In this document: positions 1-6,166 of the stretch, one piece after another
Position numbering within the stretch: the first letter of the stretch is position 1
Layout: every line of letters starts with the position of its first letter
NCBI GenBank assembly: GCA_036493295.1
Contig: DASXQB010000231.1
Location: 1 to 8,634 of the forward strand
DNA length: 8,634 bases
Origin: DATKEU01 sp036493295
Lineage (GTDB): Bacteria; Myxococcota_A; Polyangia; Fen-1088
Direction of reading: 5' to 3'
The notes under the pieces: model-generated
What the model saw: the letters and a program-made list of their open reading frames with translations, nothing else
Databases searched by the model: none
What the model was told of the DNA's origin: nothing
Program-made: the position numbers and the translations under genes

Positions 1-1695
1 TTCACCACCATCGATCCGGAGACCGCGCGCGATTTCGACGACGCGGTGGCCATTGAACGGTTGCCCAACAACGGGACGCGGTTGTGGGTGGCCGTCGCCG
101 ATGTTTCCCATTACGTCCGGGAAGGCGCGCCCGTCGACACCGAGGCGCGCAAGCGCGGTTGCAGCATCTACCTGCCCAACCGGGCCATCCCCATGCTGCC
201 CGAGCCGCTGTCGGCGCACATCTGTTCGCTGGTGGCCGAGGAAGACCGGCTAGCGATGGTGGTGCGCATCGATTTCGATCGGCAGATCAACATCGTCGAC
301 ACGGACTTCTGCGCGGCGGTGATTCACTCGCGGGCAAGGCTGGATTATCCGGGTGTGGCGGCGGCGCTGGCCGGCGACACGCGCGGCAAGCGCAAGAAGT
401 ACGAACCGTTCTTGCCGTCGCTGCGGGCGATGGTCAGTCTGGCGCGAAATTTGAACGCCCAGCGCGTCCGGCGCGGGGCTCTGAACTTCGATTTGCCCGA
501 GCCTAAGGTCGAGCTCGACCACGACGATCCGCGCCTGGTGCGGGCCATCAGCAAGTCGCGGCGCGATCCCGGCGAACGCCAGGCCTATTCGATGATCGAA
601 GAGTTCATGCTGGCCGCCAACGAAGCGGTGGCCCGCAGCTTTCACCAGCGCAACGAAGACGCCGTCTGGCGCATCCACGACGCTCCCGATCGCGGCCGGA
701 TGGAAGAATTCGCCACGCTGGCCGAACATTACGGCATCCCCATCAACGTCGACGACGCCCGCACGCCGCTGGGCTTGCACCGCGTGCTGGATCGTTTGAA
801 GGATCACCCGGCTGAAAAACCACTGTCGTTTCAGATGCTGCGCTCGCTGAAGCAGGCGACGTACGACGTGGTGAACATCGGCCACTTCGGGCTGGCGTCA
901 TCGGACTATCTGCACTTCACCTCGCCGATTCGCCGCTATCCGGATCTCATCGATCACCGCTTGCTGAAAAGCCGGCTGGCCGGGCAGGGCAAACCGTCGG
1001 GCGGCTGGCGCAAGCCCGCCGACAGCCCCGTGCCCGAACGCGCGGCATTGCAAAAGATGGCCGCCGAAGCTTCTTTTTCGGAACGCCAGGCGATGGAGGT
1101 CGAGCGCGAGGTGGTCGATCTTTATCGCGCCTTCTTCTTGCGCGATCGCATCGGCGACGTCTTCGACGGCACCATCTCGGGGGTGGCCGGCTTCGGCGTG
1201 TTCGTGGTCATCGACGATCCGTTCGTCGAGGGTCTGGTGCGGTTGGAAGCGCTGTCCGACGATTACTACGTCTATGACGAGCCGGCTTGCCGGTTGGTCG
1301 GGCGGCGGTCGGGACGAGCGTTTGCTCTCGGCGACAGCGTCAAGGTCGAGGTGCAGTCGGTCAGCGTGGTTCGGCGCAAGGTCGACTTCGCGCTGCACGA
1401 ACACCGCGCCGCCGAATCGACCGAGGTCTACGGGCGCGGCGACGACGGCGGCGGGCGCGGGCGCCCCCGTCGGGGCGCGAGCGATCGCCACCACGGCAAG
1501 TCGGACAGCCCCGGGCGAGAAGGCCGCAAGGCCCGCGGCGGCGACCGCCACGAACGCCCGCGTTTTCCCGTCGACAAAAGCACGCGCGGCGGGGCCAGCG
1601 CGGCCGGCGGCAAAGGCAAGGCGCGCGGCAAGAGCAAACCCGCGGGCAAACCCAGCAAGGGTCCGGGCACGCGAAAAGGAAAACCGCGCCGATGA
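1..1695 (+). CDS. rnr: Ribonuclease R, 3'->5' exoribonuclease (5'-truncated by window edge)
   Basis: RNase II/RNase R family 3'-to-5' exoribonuclease, which degrades structured RNA, defective rRNA and mRNA in the cytoplasm. The frame is open from base 1; 564 residues are visible and the N-terminal cold-shock/OB part lies upstream. The GTG at 46 is only an internal Val codon. The window opens inside the RNB catalytic motif IDPETARDFDDAV, with the metal-binding acidic residues at visible positions 5, 11, 13 and 14. The family signature HFTSPIRRYPD is at 305-315. An S1 RNA-binding domain follows (about 384-465). The last ~100 residues are an Arg/Gly/Lys-rich, low-complexity basic tail, which fits RNase R rather than RNase II; in known RNase R this tail helps RNA binding. 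The stop overlaps the next start codon by 4 bases, suggesting coupled translation. The family call is firm; the exact substrate role is inferred. Confidence 0.94.
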   Translation, partial: FTTIDPETARDFDDAVAIERLPNNGTRLWVAVADVSHYVREGAPVDTEARKRGCSIYLPNRAIPMLPEPLSAHICSLVAEEDRLAMVVRIDFDRQINIVDTDFCAAVIHSRARLDYPGVAAALAGDTRGKRKKYEPFLPSLRAMVSLARNLNAQRVRRGALNFDLPEPKVELDHDDPRLVRAISKSRRDPGERQAYSMIEEFMLAANEAVARSFHQRNEDAVWRIHDAPDRGRMEEFATLAEHYGIPINVDDARTPLGLHRVLDRLKDHPAEKPLSFQMLRSLKQATYDVVNIGHFGLASSDYLHFTSPIRRYPDLIDHRLLKSRLAGQGKPSGGWRKPADSPVPERAALQKMAAEASFSERQAMEVEREVVDLYRAFFLRDRIGDVFDGTISGVAGFGVFVVIDDPFVEGLVRLEALSDDYYVYDEPACRLVGRRSGRAFALGDSVKVEVQSVSVVRRKVDFALHEHRAAESTEVYGRGDDGGGRGRPRRGASDRHHGKSDSPGREGRKARGGDRHERPRFPVDKSTRGGASAAGGKGKARGKSKPAGKPSKGPGTRKGKPRR

Positions 1696-2738
1696 ACATC
1701 CGCGAGCAGTTGGAAGCCGACGAGGAGGCGGTGCTGTCGTCGTTCGCCCAGAAAAGCCGCGCCAGCCGCGGTCGGGTTCGGCCCGAGCCGCCCGATCCGG
1801 TGCGGCCCATCTTCCAGCACGATCGCGATCGGATCATTCATTCAAAGGCGTTTCGGCGCCTGGCCGGAAAAACCCAGGTTTTTCTGGCGCCCGAGGGCGA
1901 TCACTATCGCACGCGCATCACCCACACGCTGGAGGTGGCGCAGATCGCCCGCACCGTCACCCGCGCATTGCGCCTGAACGAATCGCTGACCGAAGCCATC
2001 GTGATGGGCCACGATCTCGGCCACACCCCGTTCGGCCACGCCGGCGAGAAGGTGCTGGCCAAGCTGATGCCGGACGGTTTCCACCACGTCAAACAATCGC
2101 TGCGCGTGGTCGAGGTGCTGGAACGCGACGGCCGCGGCCTGAACCTCAGCGTCGAGGTGCGCGACGGGATCTTGAAGCACTCGAAGGGCAAAGGGCACAT
2201 CATCTCGGACAACGCGAACCTCATGGCCATGACGCTGGAAGGACAGATCGTCCGCATCAGCGACATCGTCGCCTACGTGAATCACGATCTCGACGACGCC
2301 GTTCGCGGTCGGGTGGTGAACGTCGGCGACGTGCCGAAAGGAATCCTGGACGTCTTGGGCGCCTCGCACAGCGACCGGGTATCGCGCATGGTCAACGACA
2401 TGGTCGATTCGTCCCGCCTGGAAGAAAAGCGCCAGATCCGCATGACCGACGAGGTCCTGGACGCGCTGATCGCCCTGCGCGACTACCTGTACGAAGCGGT
2501 CTACGAACGCGACGAGATCCGTGGTGAGTTCGAGAAGGCGCAAAGGATCATCGGCGAGCTGTGGGCCTACTTTCACAATCATGCCGACGAATTTCGCACC
2601 AAGCACTGGCCGAAAGGCGTCCCCGAATCCGACGGCCTTTCGCGCGCCATCGCCGATTTCATCACCGGGATGACCGATCGCTACGCCCTGCGCACGTACG
2701 AAGAATACTTCCTGCCCCGTCGCTGGACGGTCTACTGA
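1692..2738 (+). CDS. dgt: dGTPase-like HD-domain deoxynucleoside triphosphate triphosphohydrolase
   Basis: A 348-residue HD-superfamily enzyme that cleaves dGTP (and in this short subfamily probably other dNTPs) to nucleoside plus triphosphate, so it controls dNTP pools. The N-terminal family motif RDRIIHSKAFRRLAGKTQVF is at 45-64. Metal ligands are expected at H78 (in RITHTLEVAQ), H107-D108 (in GHDLGHTPFGHAGE) and D191 (in RISDIVAYVNHD). The length matches the short Dgt-like subgroup rather than the ~500-residue E. coli Dgt. The ATG at 1692 is chosen because the homology begins shortly after it and because it forms an ATGA overlap with the RNase R stop. The same frame stays open upstream to 1287 only because of base composition. 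It is probably cotranscribed and translationally coupled with RNase R. No catalytic residue appears to be missing. Substrate specificity cannot be read from sequence. Confidence 0.92.
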   Translation: MNIREQLEADEEAVLSSFAQKSRASRGRVRPEPPDPVRPIFQHDRDRIIHSKAFRRLAGKTQVFLAPEGDHYRTRITHTLEVAQIARTVTRALRLNESLTEAIVMGHDLGHTPFGHAGEKVLAKLMPDGFHHVKQSLRVVEVLERDGRGLNLSVEVRDGILKHSKGKGHIISDNANLMAMTLEGQIVRISDIVAYVNHDLDDAVRGRVVNVGDVPKGILDVLGASHSDRVSRMVNDMVDSSRLEEKRQIRMTDEVLDALIALRDYLYEAVYERDEIRGEFEKAQRIIGELWAYFHNHADEFRTKHWPKGVPESDGLSRAIADFITGMTDRYALRTYEEYFLPRRWTVY

Positions 2739-2873
2739 TCGCGGCGCGGTCCTCGGCGGGGCGCGGAAGTTACATGAAATGTTCAGGCCGGAAATGATCC
2801 CGTTACGGAGGCCTGCCTAGACTTGAGTCGACTCGATACCCCGTCGAGGGCTTCGAGGAGGACTCTTTCAGGA
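2739..2873 (+). promoter_or_regulatory. Intergenic leader of the OmpR-type regulator gene
   Basis: This 135-base gap separates dgt from the next gene and must hold any promoter private to the regulator. It contains a comparatively AT-rich patch (2770-2800) and several small dyads: TGAA-ATG-TTCA at 2775-2785, CCGT-T-ACGG at 2800-2808, and a perfect 10-base palindrome GAGTCGACTC at 2825-2834. CTCGA at 2832-2836 can also pair with TCGAG at 2844-2848 just before the ribosome-binding site. A -10-like TAGACT lies at 2818-2823, but no good -35 is found at 16-18 bases. No convincing rho-independent terminator follows dgt. These dyads may be operators or chance; none is proven. Confidence 0.35.
2855..2862 (+). 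promoter_or_regulatory. Strong ribosome-binding site deciding the start at 2874
   Basis: GAGGAGGA is a near-perfect anti-16S match, 11 bases before the ATG at 2874. It lies downstream of the alternative in-frame TTG at 2823, which has no comparable signal, so the ATG at 2874 is preferred. The 17 residues that the TTG would add (Ser/Arg-rich) do not belong to a receiver fold. Confidence 0.75.
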
Positions 2874-3590
2874 ATGCTACGGGCAATTGTCGTTACACTA
2901 GACCACGGCCGAAATGACATTCGCGCCGACGCGCCGTCGACGCTTCTGCGCAGCCTGGGCCATGAGGTGACCACCGTCGGCTACGACCTGGCGGAGATGC
3001 CACGGTCGTACGGCGTTCCGGACATCATCATCATCGAAGCAGGCTCGCACCTGGAGATCGGCCGCAACGCCATCCGCCGCATCCGCGAACGCGAGGATTT
3101 GGCCAACATCCGCGTGCTGATGTGCGTGGACCTGGCGCGGATTTCCGTGATGGACATGGAGATGGGCGCCGATGACTTCATCGTCATGCCGCTGGGGCCA
3201 GAAGAGCTGTCGGCGCGCGTCCAGCAATTGCGCTGGCGCGACCAGACGTCGCTGACCACCCCGCGCATCCGCTATGGCGAGATGACGCTGGACTGTACGT
3301 CGCTGCAGGCGTTCGTCGGCGACCGCTCGCTGAAGCTGACGCCGTACGAATTTCAGCTGCTGCGCTTTTTGGTCGATCGCGCCGGGCGGGTCTTCACCCG
3401 ACAAGAGCTGCTGTCGCGGGTGTGGGGTTATCGCCACGTCGGCCGCGTCCGCACCGTCGACACGCACGTGCTGAACCTGCGCGCCAAGCTGGGACCGCTG
3501 GGTGTCCACCTGGAAGCGGTGCGCGGCATGGGTTACAAGCTGCACCGCCCACAATCGGCGGGCGGGCGGGTGATCGAGAACGTGATCTAG
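2874..3590 (+). CDS. Atypical OmpR/PhoB-family response regulator with degenerate receiver
   Basis: A 238-residue DNA-binding regulator. Residues 1-120 fit a receiver fold and 130-226 form the OmpR/PhoB winged helix: LTPYEFQLLRFLVDRAGRVF at 155-174, then RQELLSRVW, the VDTHVLNLRAKL recognition region, and the terminal VRGMGYKL hairpin. The winged helix looks intact, so it should bind DNA. The receiver lacks the phosphorylation site: no acidic pair follows strand 1 (VVTLDHGRND), the phosphoacceptor Asp is Glu55 (PDIIIIEAG), no Ser/Thr stands at the end of strand 4 (VLMCVDLAR), and the switch Lys is Met105 (GADDFIVMPLGPEEL instead of ...KPF). By analogy with other atypical regulators, activity is probably phosphorylation-independent. 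No histidine kinase gene is adjacent. The gene ends flush against the convergent methyltransferase gene. Its target genes are unknown. Confidence 0.9.
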   Translation: MLRAIVVTLDHGRNDIRADAPSTLLRSLGHEVTTVGYDLAEMPRSYGVPDIIIIEAGSHLEIGRNAIRRIREREDLANIRVLMCVDLARISVMDMEMGADDFIVMPLGPEELSARVQQLRWRDQTSLTTPRIRYGEMTLDCTSLQAFVGDRSLKLTPYEFQLLRFLVDRAGRVFTRQELLSRVWGYRHVGRVRTVDTHVLNLRAKLGPLGVHLEAVRGMGYKLHRPQSAGGRVIENVI

Positions 3591-5432
3591 CTAAAGATCG
3601 ACGACCAGCAGCGTGACCGGCAAGCCGCCGTTGGACAGGCGGTGGGTGGTGGTGGCGCGCAGGCCGCTGGCGGTGGCCGCCGCCTGGTTCGCCGCCAGCA
3701 AGCCGACGCGCCAGCCGCGAAAGTGGGCGCGCAAGATCCGGCCGATGTCGCGGTAAAGGCGCGTGGCAGCGTGGGGGTGACCCAGGCGGCGACCGTAAGG
3801 CGGATTGAGCAGCGCCAACCCGGACGGCGCCGGCGGGCGAACCGCGCCCAGCTCGGCGCAGGTCAACGCGACGTGATCGGTGAAGCCGCCGCGAGCGGCG
3901 TTTCGTTGCGCCGCTTCGATCGCCTCCCGACTGCGATCAGAGCCGACGATGGGCGCCGCCGGCTGCGGGCGCCGGGCCGCTTCGGCTTCGGCGCGCAGGT
4001 CGTTCCAGGCCGCGCTCAGCGCGCCGTCGAAGATCGGCCAGCGTTGAAAAGCGAAGTCGCGCTGCAGACCCGGGGCAAGGTTCAACGCCTGCGCGCACGC
4101 CTCCAGGACCATCGTACCGGCGCCGCACATCGGATCGCAGAAGGCCGTGCGCCCGTCCCACCCGCACAGCGCCAGCAGCCCGGCGCCCAGCGTCTCGCGC
4201 AGCGGCGCCGCCGCCGTCTCCAGCCGCCAGCCACGCCGGTGCAGGCGCTCGCCCGAAGAATCGACGCTGACGGTGAAGGTGTCCTCCACGCCGCGCAGAA
4301 GAATGGTCAGCGGTTCGACGCCCGCCGCCGGCGCTTGCTCCGCGCGCCAGCCCTTGACCCGATCGGCGATGGCCAGCGCGGTGGTCTCGGCCAACGCTCC
4401 GGTGTGGAAAAGCCGGCAGCGCGAGGTGGTGGCGCTGATCTTCACCGCCGTGTCGGTGGCGACAAAGCGCTCCCACGGCAGGCGGGCCAGCGCGCGGCGC
4501 AGGCGGTTGAACTCGCGCGCGGGCGCGGCGCCCAGGCGCGCCACCACCCGGGTGGCGGTGCGCAGCCACAGGTTCGCGCGCATGGCCACCGCCGGCGGCG
4601 CGGAAAATTCCACGCCGCCGTCCACGCGCTGCACGTCGGCGACGCCGCTCAGAGCGCTGACCTCGGCGGCGGTGACGTCTTCCAGCCCTGGTCCACTGAT
4701 CACGAACCACGGCCAGCGGGTGTTCGACTGTTCGGGGCCGCTGGCGCGTCGCTGGGTCGCCGGCGTTTTCTCGCGCCGCTCGCCCGGGCGGGGCATCGAA
4801 TCAGGGCGACCACGAAACCGCAGCCAGGCCAAGATTTCCACGGTGCCGCTGCCGCCGGCCACCGGCGAATCCTCCGCGCCCAGAATTTCAAAACCAAGCG
4901 CCCGTGCCTTGTCGCCGAAACGCTCCAGCGCCGCACGGCGCAAGTTCGGATCGTCGACCTTACCGTCACGCACGCGCTTGTCGGGCAGCTCGAACTGCGG
5001 CTTGACCAGCACGATGCCTTGCGCGCCGTCGCGCAGGCGAAAGGCCAGGCCGCGCAACATGCTGCGCGCGGCGACAAAGCTGACGTCGACGGTGAAAAAA
5101 TCAAACGGTCCCGGCGCCTGAGTCAACGACAGCGTCTTCCAGTCGGCGTTCTCCAGCGCCGTCACGCGCGCATCGTCGCGCAGCTTGGTGTGCAATTGAC
5201 CGTGGCCCACGTCGACCGCGGTCACCGTGCGCGCCCCGTGCCGCAGCAGCACCGCCGTGAATCCCCCGGTCGACGCGCCGACATCGACCGCCGCCGCCGC
5301 CGCCACCGCGTCGCCCACCGGAAATTTTTCCAGTGCCGCTTCCAACTTCAGCCCCCCGCGGCTCAAAACCGCGTCGGCGTCGGGCCCGCCGCGCTTGCCG
5401 CGCTTGCCGCGCCCGTCGCGTCCGTCCGCCAT
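3591..5432 (-). CDS. Fused rRNA methyltransferase: S4-less TlyA/FtsJ-like domain + RlmL-like THUMP methyltransferase
   Basis: One uninterrupted frame of 613 residues with two methyltransferase units. Residues ~22-208 match the catalytic part of TlyA (rRNA 2'-O-methyltransferase): SRGGLKLEAAL at 24-34, SAM-binding motif DVGASTGGF at 50-58, VDVSF at 115-119, LVKPQFE at 142-148. K29, D116, K144 and E199 fit the K-D-K-E tetrad. The N-terminal S4 RNA-binding domain usual in TlyA is absent, replaced by a ~20-residue basic/Gly segment. After a charged linker (209-238), residues 240-613 match RlmL (23S rRNA m2G methyltransferase, G2445 in E. coli): N-terminal and THUMP region ~240-390, motif I DPMCGAGTMVLEA at 433-445, catalytic LNPPYG at 542-547. 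The RlmK half of E. coli RlmKL is missing. The ATG at 5432 sits just before the conserved region, 29 bases after the CBS gene; its Shine-Dalgarno (GGAG, 16 bases away) is poor. Caveat: an out-of-frame TGA (4801-4803) and an in-frame ATG (4794-4796) lie at the junction. Confidence 0.88.
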   Translation of the reverse strand: MADGRDGRGKRGKRGGPDADAVLSRGGLKLEAALEKFPVGDAVAAAAAVDVGASTGGFTAVLLRHGARTVTAVDVGHGQLHTKLRDDARVTALENADWKTLSLTQAPGPFDFFTVDVSFVAARSMLRGLAFRLRDGAQGIVLVKPQFELPDKRVRDGKVDDPNLRRAALERFGDKARALGFEILGAEDSPVAGGSGTVEILAWLRFRGRPDSMPRPGERREKTPATQRRASGPEQSNTRWPWFVISGPGLEDVTAAEVSALSGVADVQRVDGGVEFSAPPAVAMRANLWLRTATRVVARLGAAPAREFNRLRRALARLPWERFVATDTAVKISATTSRCRLFHTGALAETTALAIADRVKGWRAEQAPAAGVEPLTILLRGVEDTFTVSVDSSGERLHRRGWRLETAAAPLRETLGAGLLALCGWDGRTAFCDPMCGAGTMVLEACAQALNLAPGLQRDFAFQRWPIFDGALSAAWNDLRAEAEAARRPQPAAPIVGSDRSREAIEAAQRNAARGGFTDHVALTCAELGAVRPPAPSGLALLNPPYGRRLGHPHAATRLYRDIGRILRAHFRGWRVGLLAANQAAATASGLRATTTHRLSNGGLPVTLLVVDL

Positions 5433-5461
5433 GAAGCCGGCGACTCTACTCCAGTCGCTGG

Positions 5462-5974
5462 CTAGTCGGCGAACGGGTTCGTGGCCGTGCGGCCGAGGCA
5501 GGTCTCGCACAGCGGCGTGCCGGCGGCGCGCGGGTCGCGGCGAACGCGTTTGCTGGAATGACAGGCGGCGCAGAACTCCGGTTCGGGCAAGCCCTCGTCG
5601 GTGAGGCCAGCGGTGGCCAGCGCGTGGCGCGAGATGATCCCGACCAGGTAATCGCCGGTGACCACCGGCAGACACCCGACGTTGTTCTCGGCCATGATCT
5701 CGATGGCTTCTTGCAAGGTGGTCTCGGGCGCGATGCACAGCACCGGCGAGCTCATGCATTCGCCCACCAGCGCGTCGCGCGAGGCGGCGCGCAGGTCGTC
5801 GCCACAGACAATCCCAGCCAGCGAACCCTTCTCCAGCACCAGAAGGTGTTCCACCCCGTTGGCCATCGCCAGTCGGCGCGCCGATGCGACGGCGGTGTCG
5901 GGCGTCAGCGTGTAGAGCTCTGTGCCCATCACCTCGGAGACGGAACAAGACCCGACTTCTTCTAACAGGTCCAT
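5462..5974 (-). CDS. Two-CBS-domain protein with C-terminal four-cysteine (zinc-ribbon-like) motif
   Basis: A 170-residue soluble protein. Two CBS domains form a Bateman module at about 11-65 (VSEVMGTELYTLTPDTAV...VLEKGSLAGIVCGDDL) and 70-122 (VGECMSSPVLCIAPETTLQEA...LPVVTGDYLVGIISRH). Such modules usually sense adenine nucleotides or other small ligands. The C-terminus carries C135-A-A-C138-H and C156-E-T-C159, about 17 residues apart, as in a small treble-clef or ribbon zinc site. CAACH also matches the haem c motif, but no signal peptide is present, so zinc is more likely. The ATG at 5974 is preferred over one at 6037 because it has an excellent ribosome-binding site and starts right before CBS1. 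It probably shares a transcript with the downstream methyltransferase gene. No enzymatic domain is visible; a regulatory or adaptor role is inferred. Confidence 0.88.
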   Translation of the reverse strand: MDLLEEVGSCSVSEVMGTELYTLTPDTAVASARRLAMANGVEHLLVLEKGSLAGIVCGDDLRAASRDALVGECMSSPVLCIAPETTLQEAIEIMAENNVGCLPVVTGDYLVGIISRHALATAGLTDEGLPEPEFCAACHSSKRVRRDPRAAGTPLCETCLGRTATNPFAD

Positions 5975-5981
5975 GAGAGCA

Positions 5982-5988
5982 CCTTCCT
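5982..5988 (-). promoter_or_regulatory. Ribosome-binding site of the CBS-domain gene
   Basis: On the minus strand this reads AGGAAGG, 7 bases before the ATG at 5974. It decides the start in favour of a 170-residue protein and against the 21-residue-longer version from 6037, whose extra residues lie outside the CBS fold. Confidence 0.75.
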
Positions 5989-6042
5989 GAAGAGAAATAT
6001 CGGCACCTTGCCGGAAAAACACAGCTGCCCCCCGCACGGGAC

Positions 6043-6070
6043 AATCTAGATCTTACGACGTCGCGGCCAA
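6043..6070 (-). promoter_or_regulatory. Possible sigma70-type promoter for the CBS-methyltransferase pair
   Basis: On the minus strand, TTGGCC (6070-6065, 4 of 6 matches to the -35) and TAGATT (6048-6043, 4 of 6 to the -10) are separated by 16 bases. The -10 lies about 70 bases before the CBS start codon. The match is modest, but the position in the 192-base gap behind the kinase gene is sensible. The same gap holds GCCTG/CAGGC arms at 6087-6091 and 6106-6110 that could form a GC hairpin, but without a following U-run, so it is not a clear terminator. Confidence 0.3.
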
Positions 6071-6166
6071 CGATGCGTCCCGGGCCGCCTGGCGACCGCC
6101 GCCGACAGGCCTAACTATAGACGGGTGCTCGTTTTTCGAAGACGGCTGGCGTTGGTCAACCGGGCG

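Noticed and set aside
1287..1691. Upstream extension of the dGTPase frame
   Set aside because: The extra residues are Arg/Ala/Gly/Pro-rich without family similarity, and they overlap the RNase R S1 domain and tail in another frame. The ATG at 1692 fits the family and the ATGA overlap.
46..1695. GTG at 46 as the start of RNase R
   Set aside because: The frame is open to base 1 and the conserved catalytic motif with its aspartates lies before position 46, so the gene starts outside the window.
3642..5465. Long plus-strand open frame of 607 codons opposite the methyltransferase gene
   Set aside because: The translation is Arg/Gln/His/Gly-rich with no domain pattern. It is the antisense shadow of a clear two-domain enzyme and results from high GC.
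5552..5574. CxxCH in the CBS protein as a haem c site
   Set aside because: The protein has no signal peptide or membrane segment, and a second CxxC pair makes a zinc site the simpler reading.
5433..6044. N-terminal extension of the methyltransferase fusion frame up to 6044
   Set aside because: The added residues are Arg/His-rich and overlap the CBS-domain gene in a different frame; no S4 domain or other fold is visible there.
6131..6140. T-run in the gap behind the kinase gene as a rho-independent terminator
   Set aside because: The T-run is on the plus strand, whereas the kinase is read from the minus strand, where it is an A-run; no GC hairpin is placed correctly before it.
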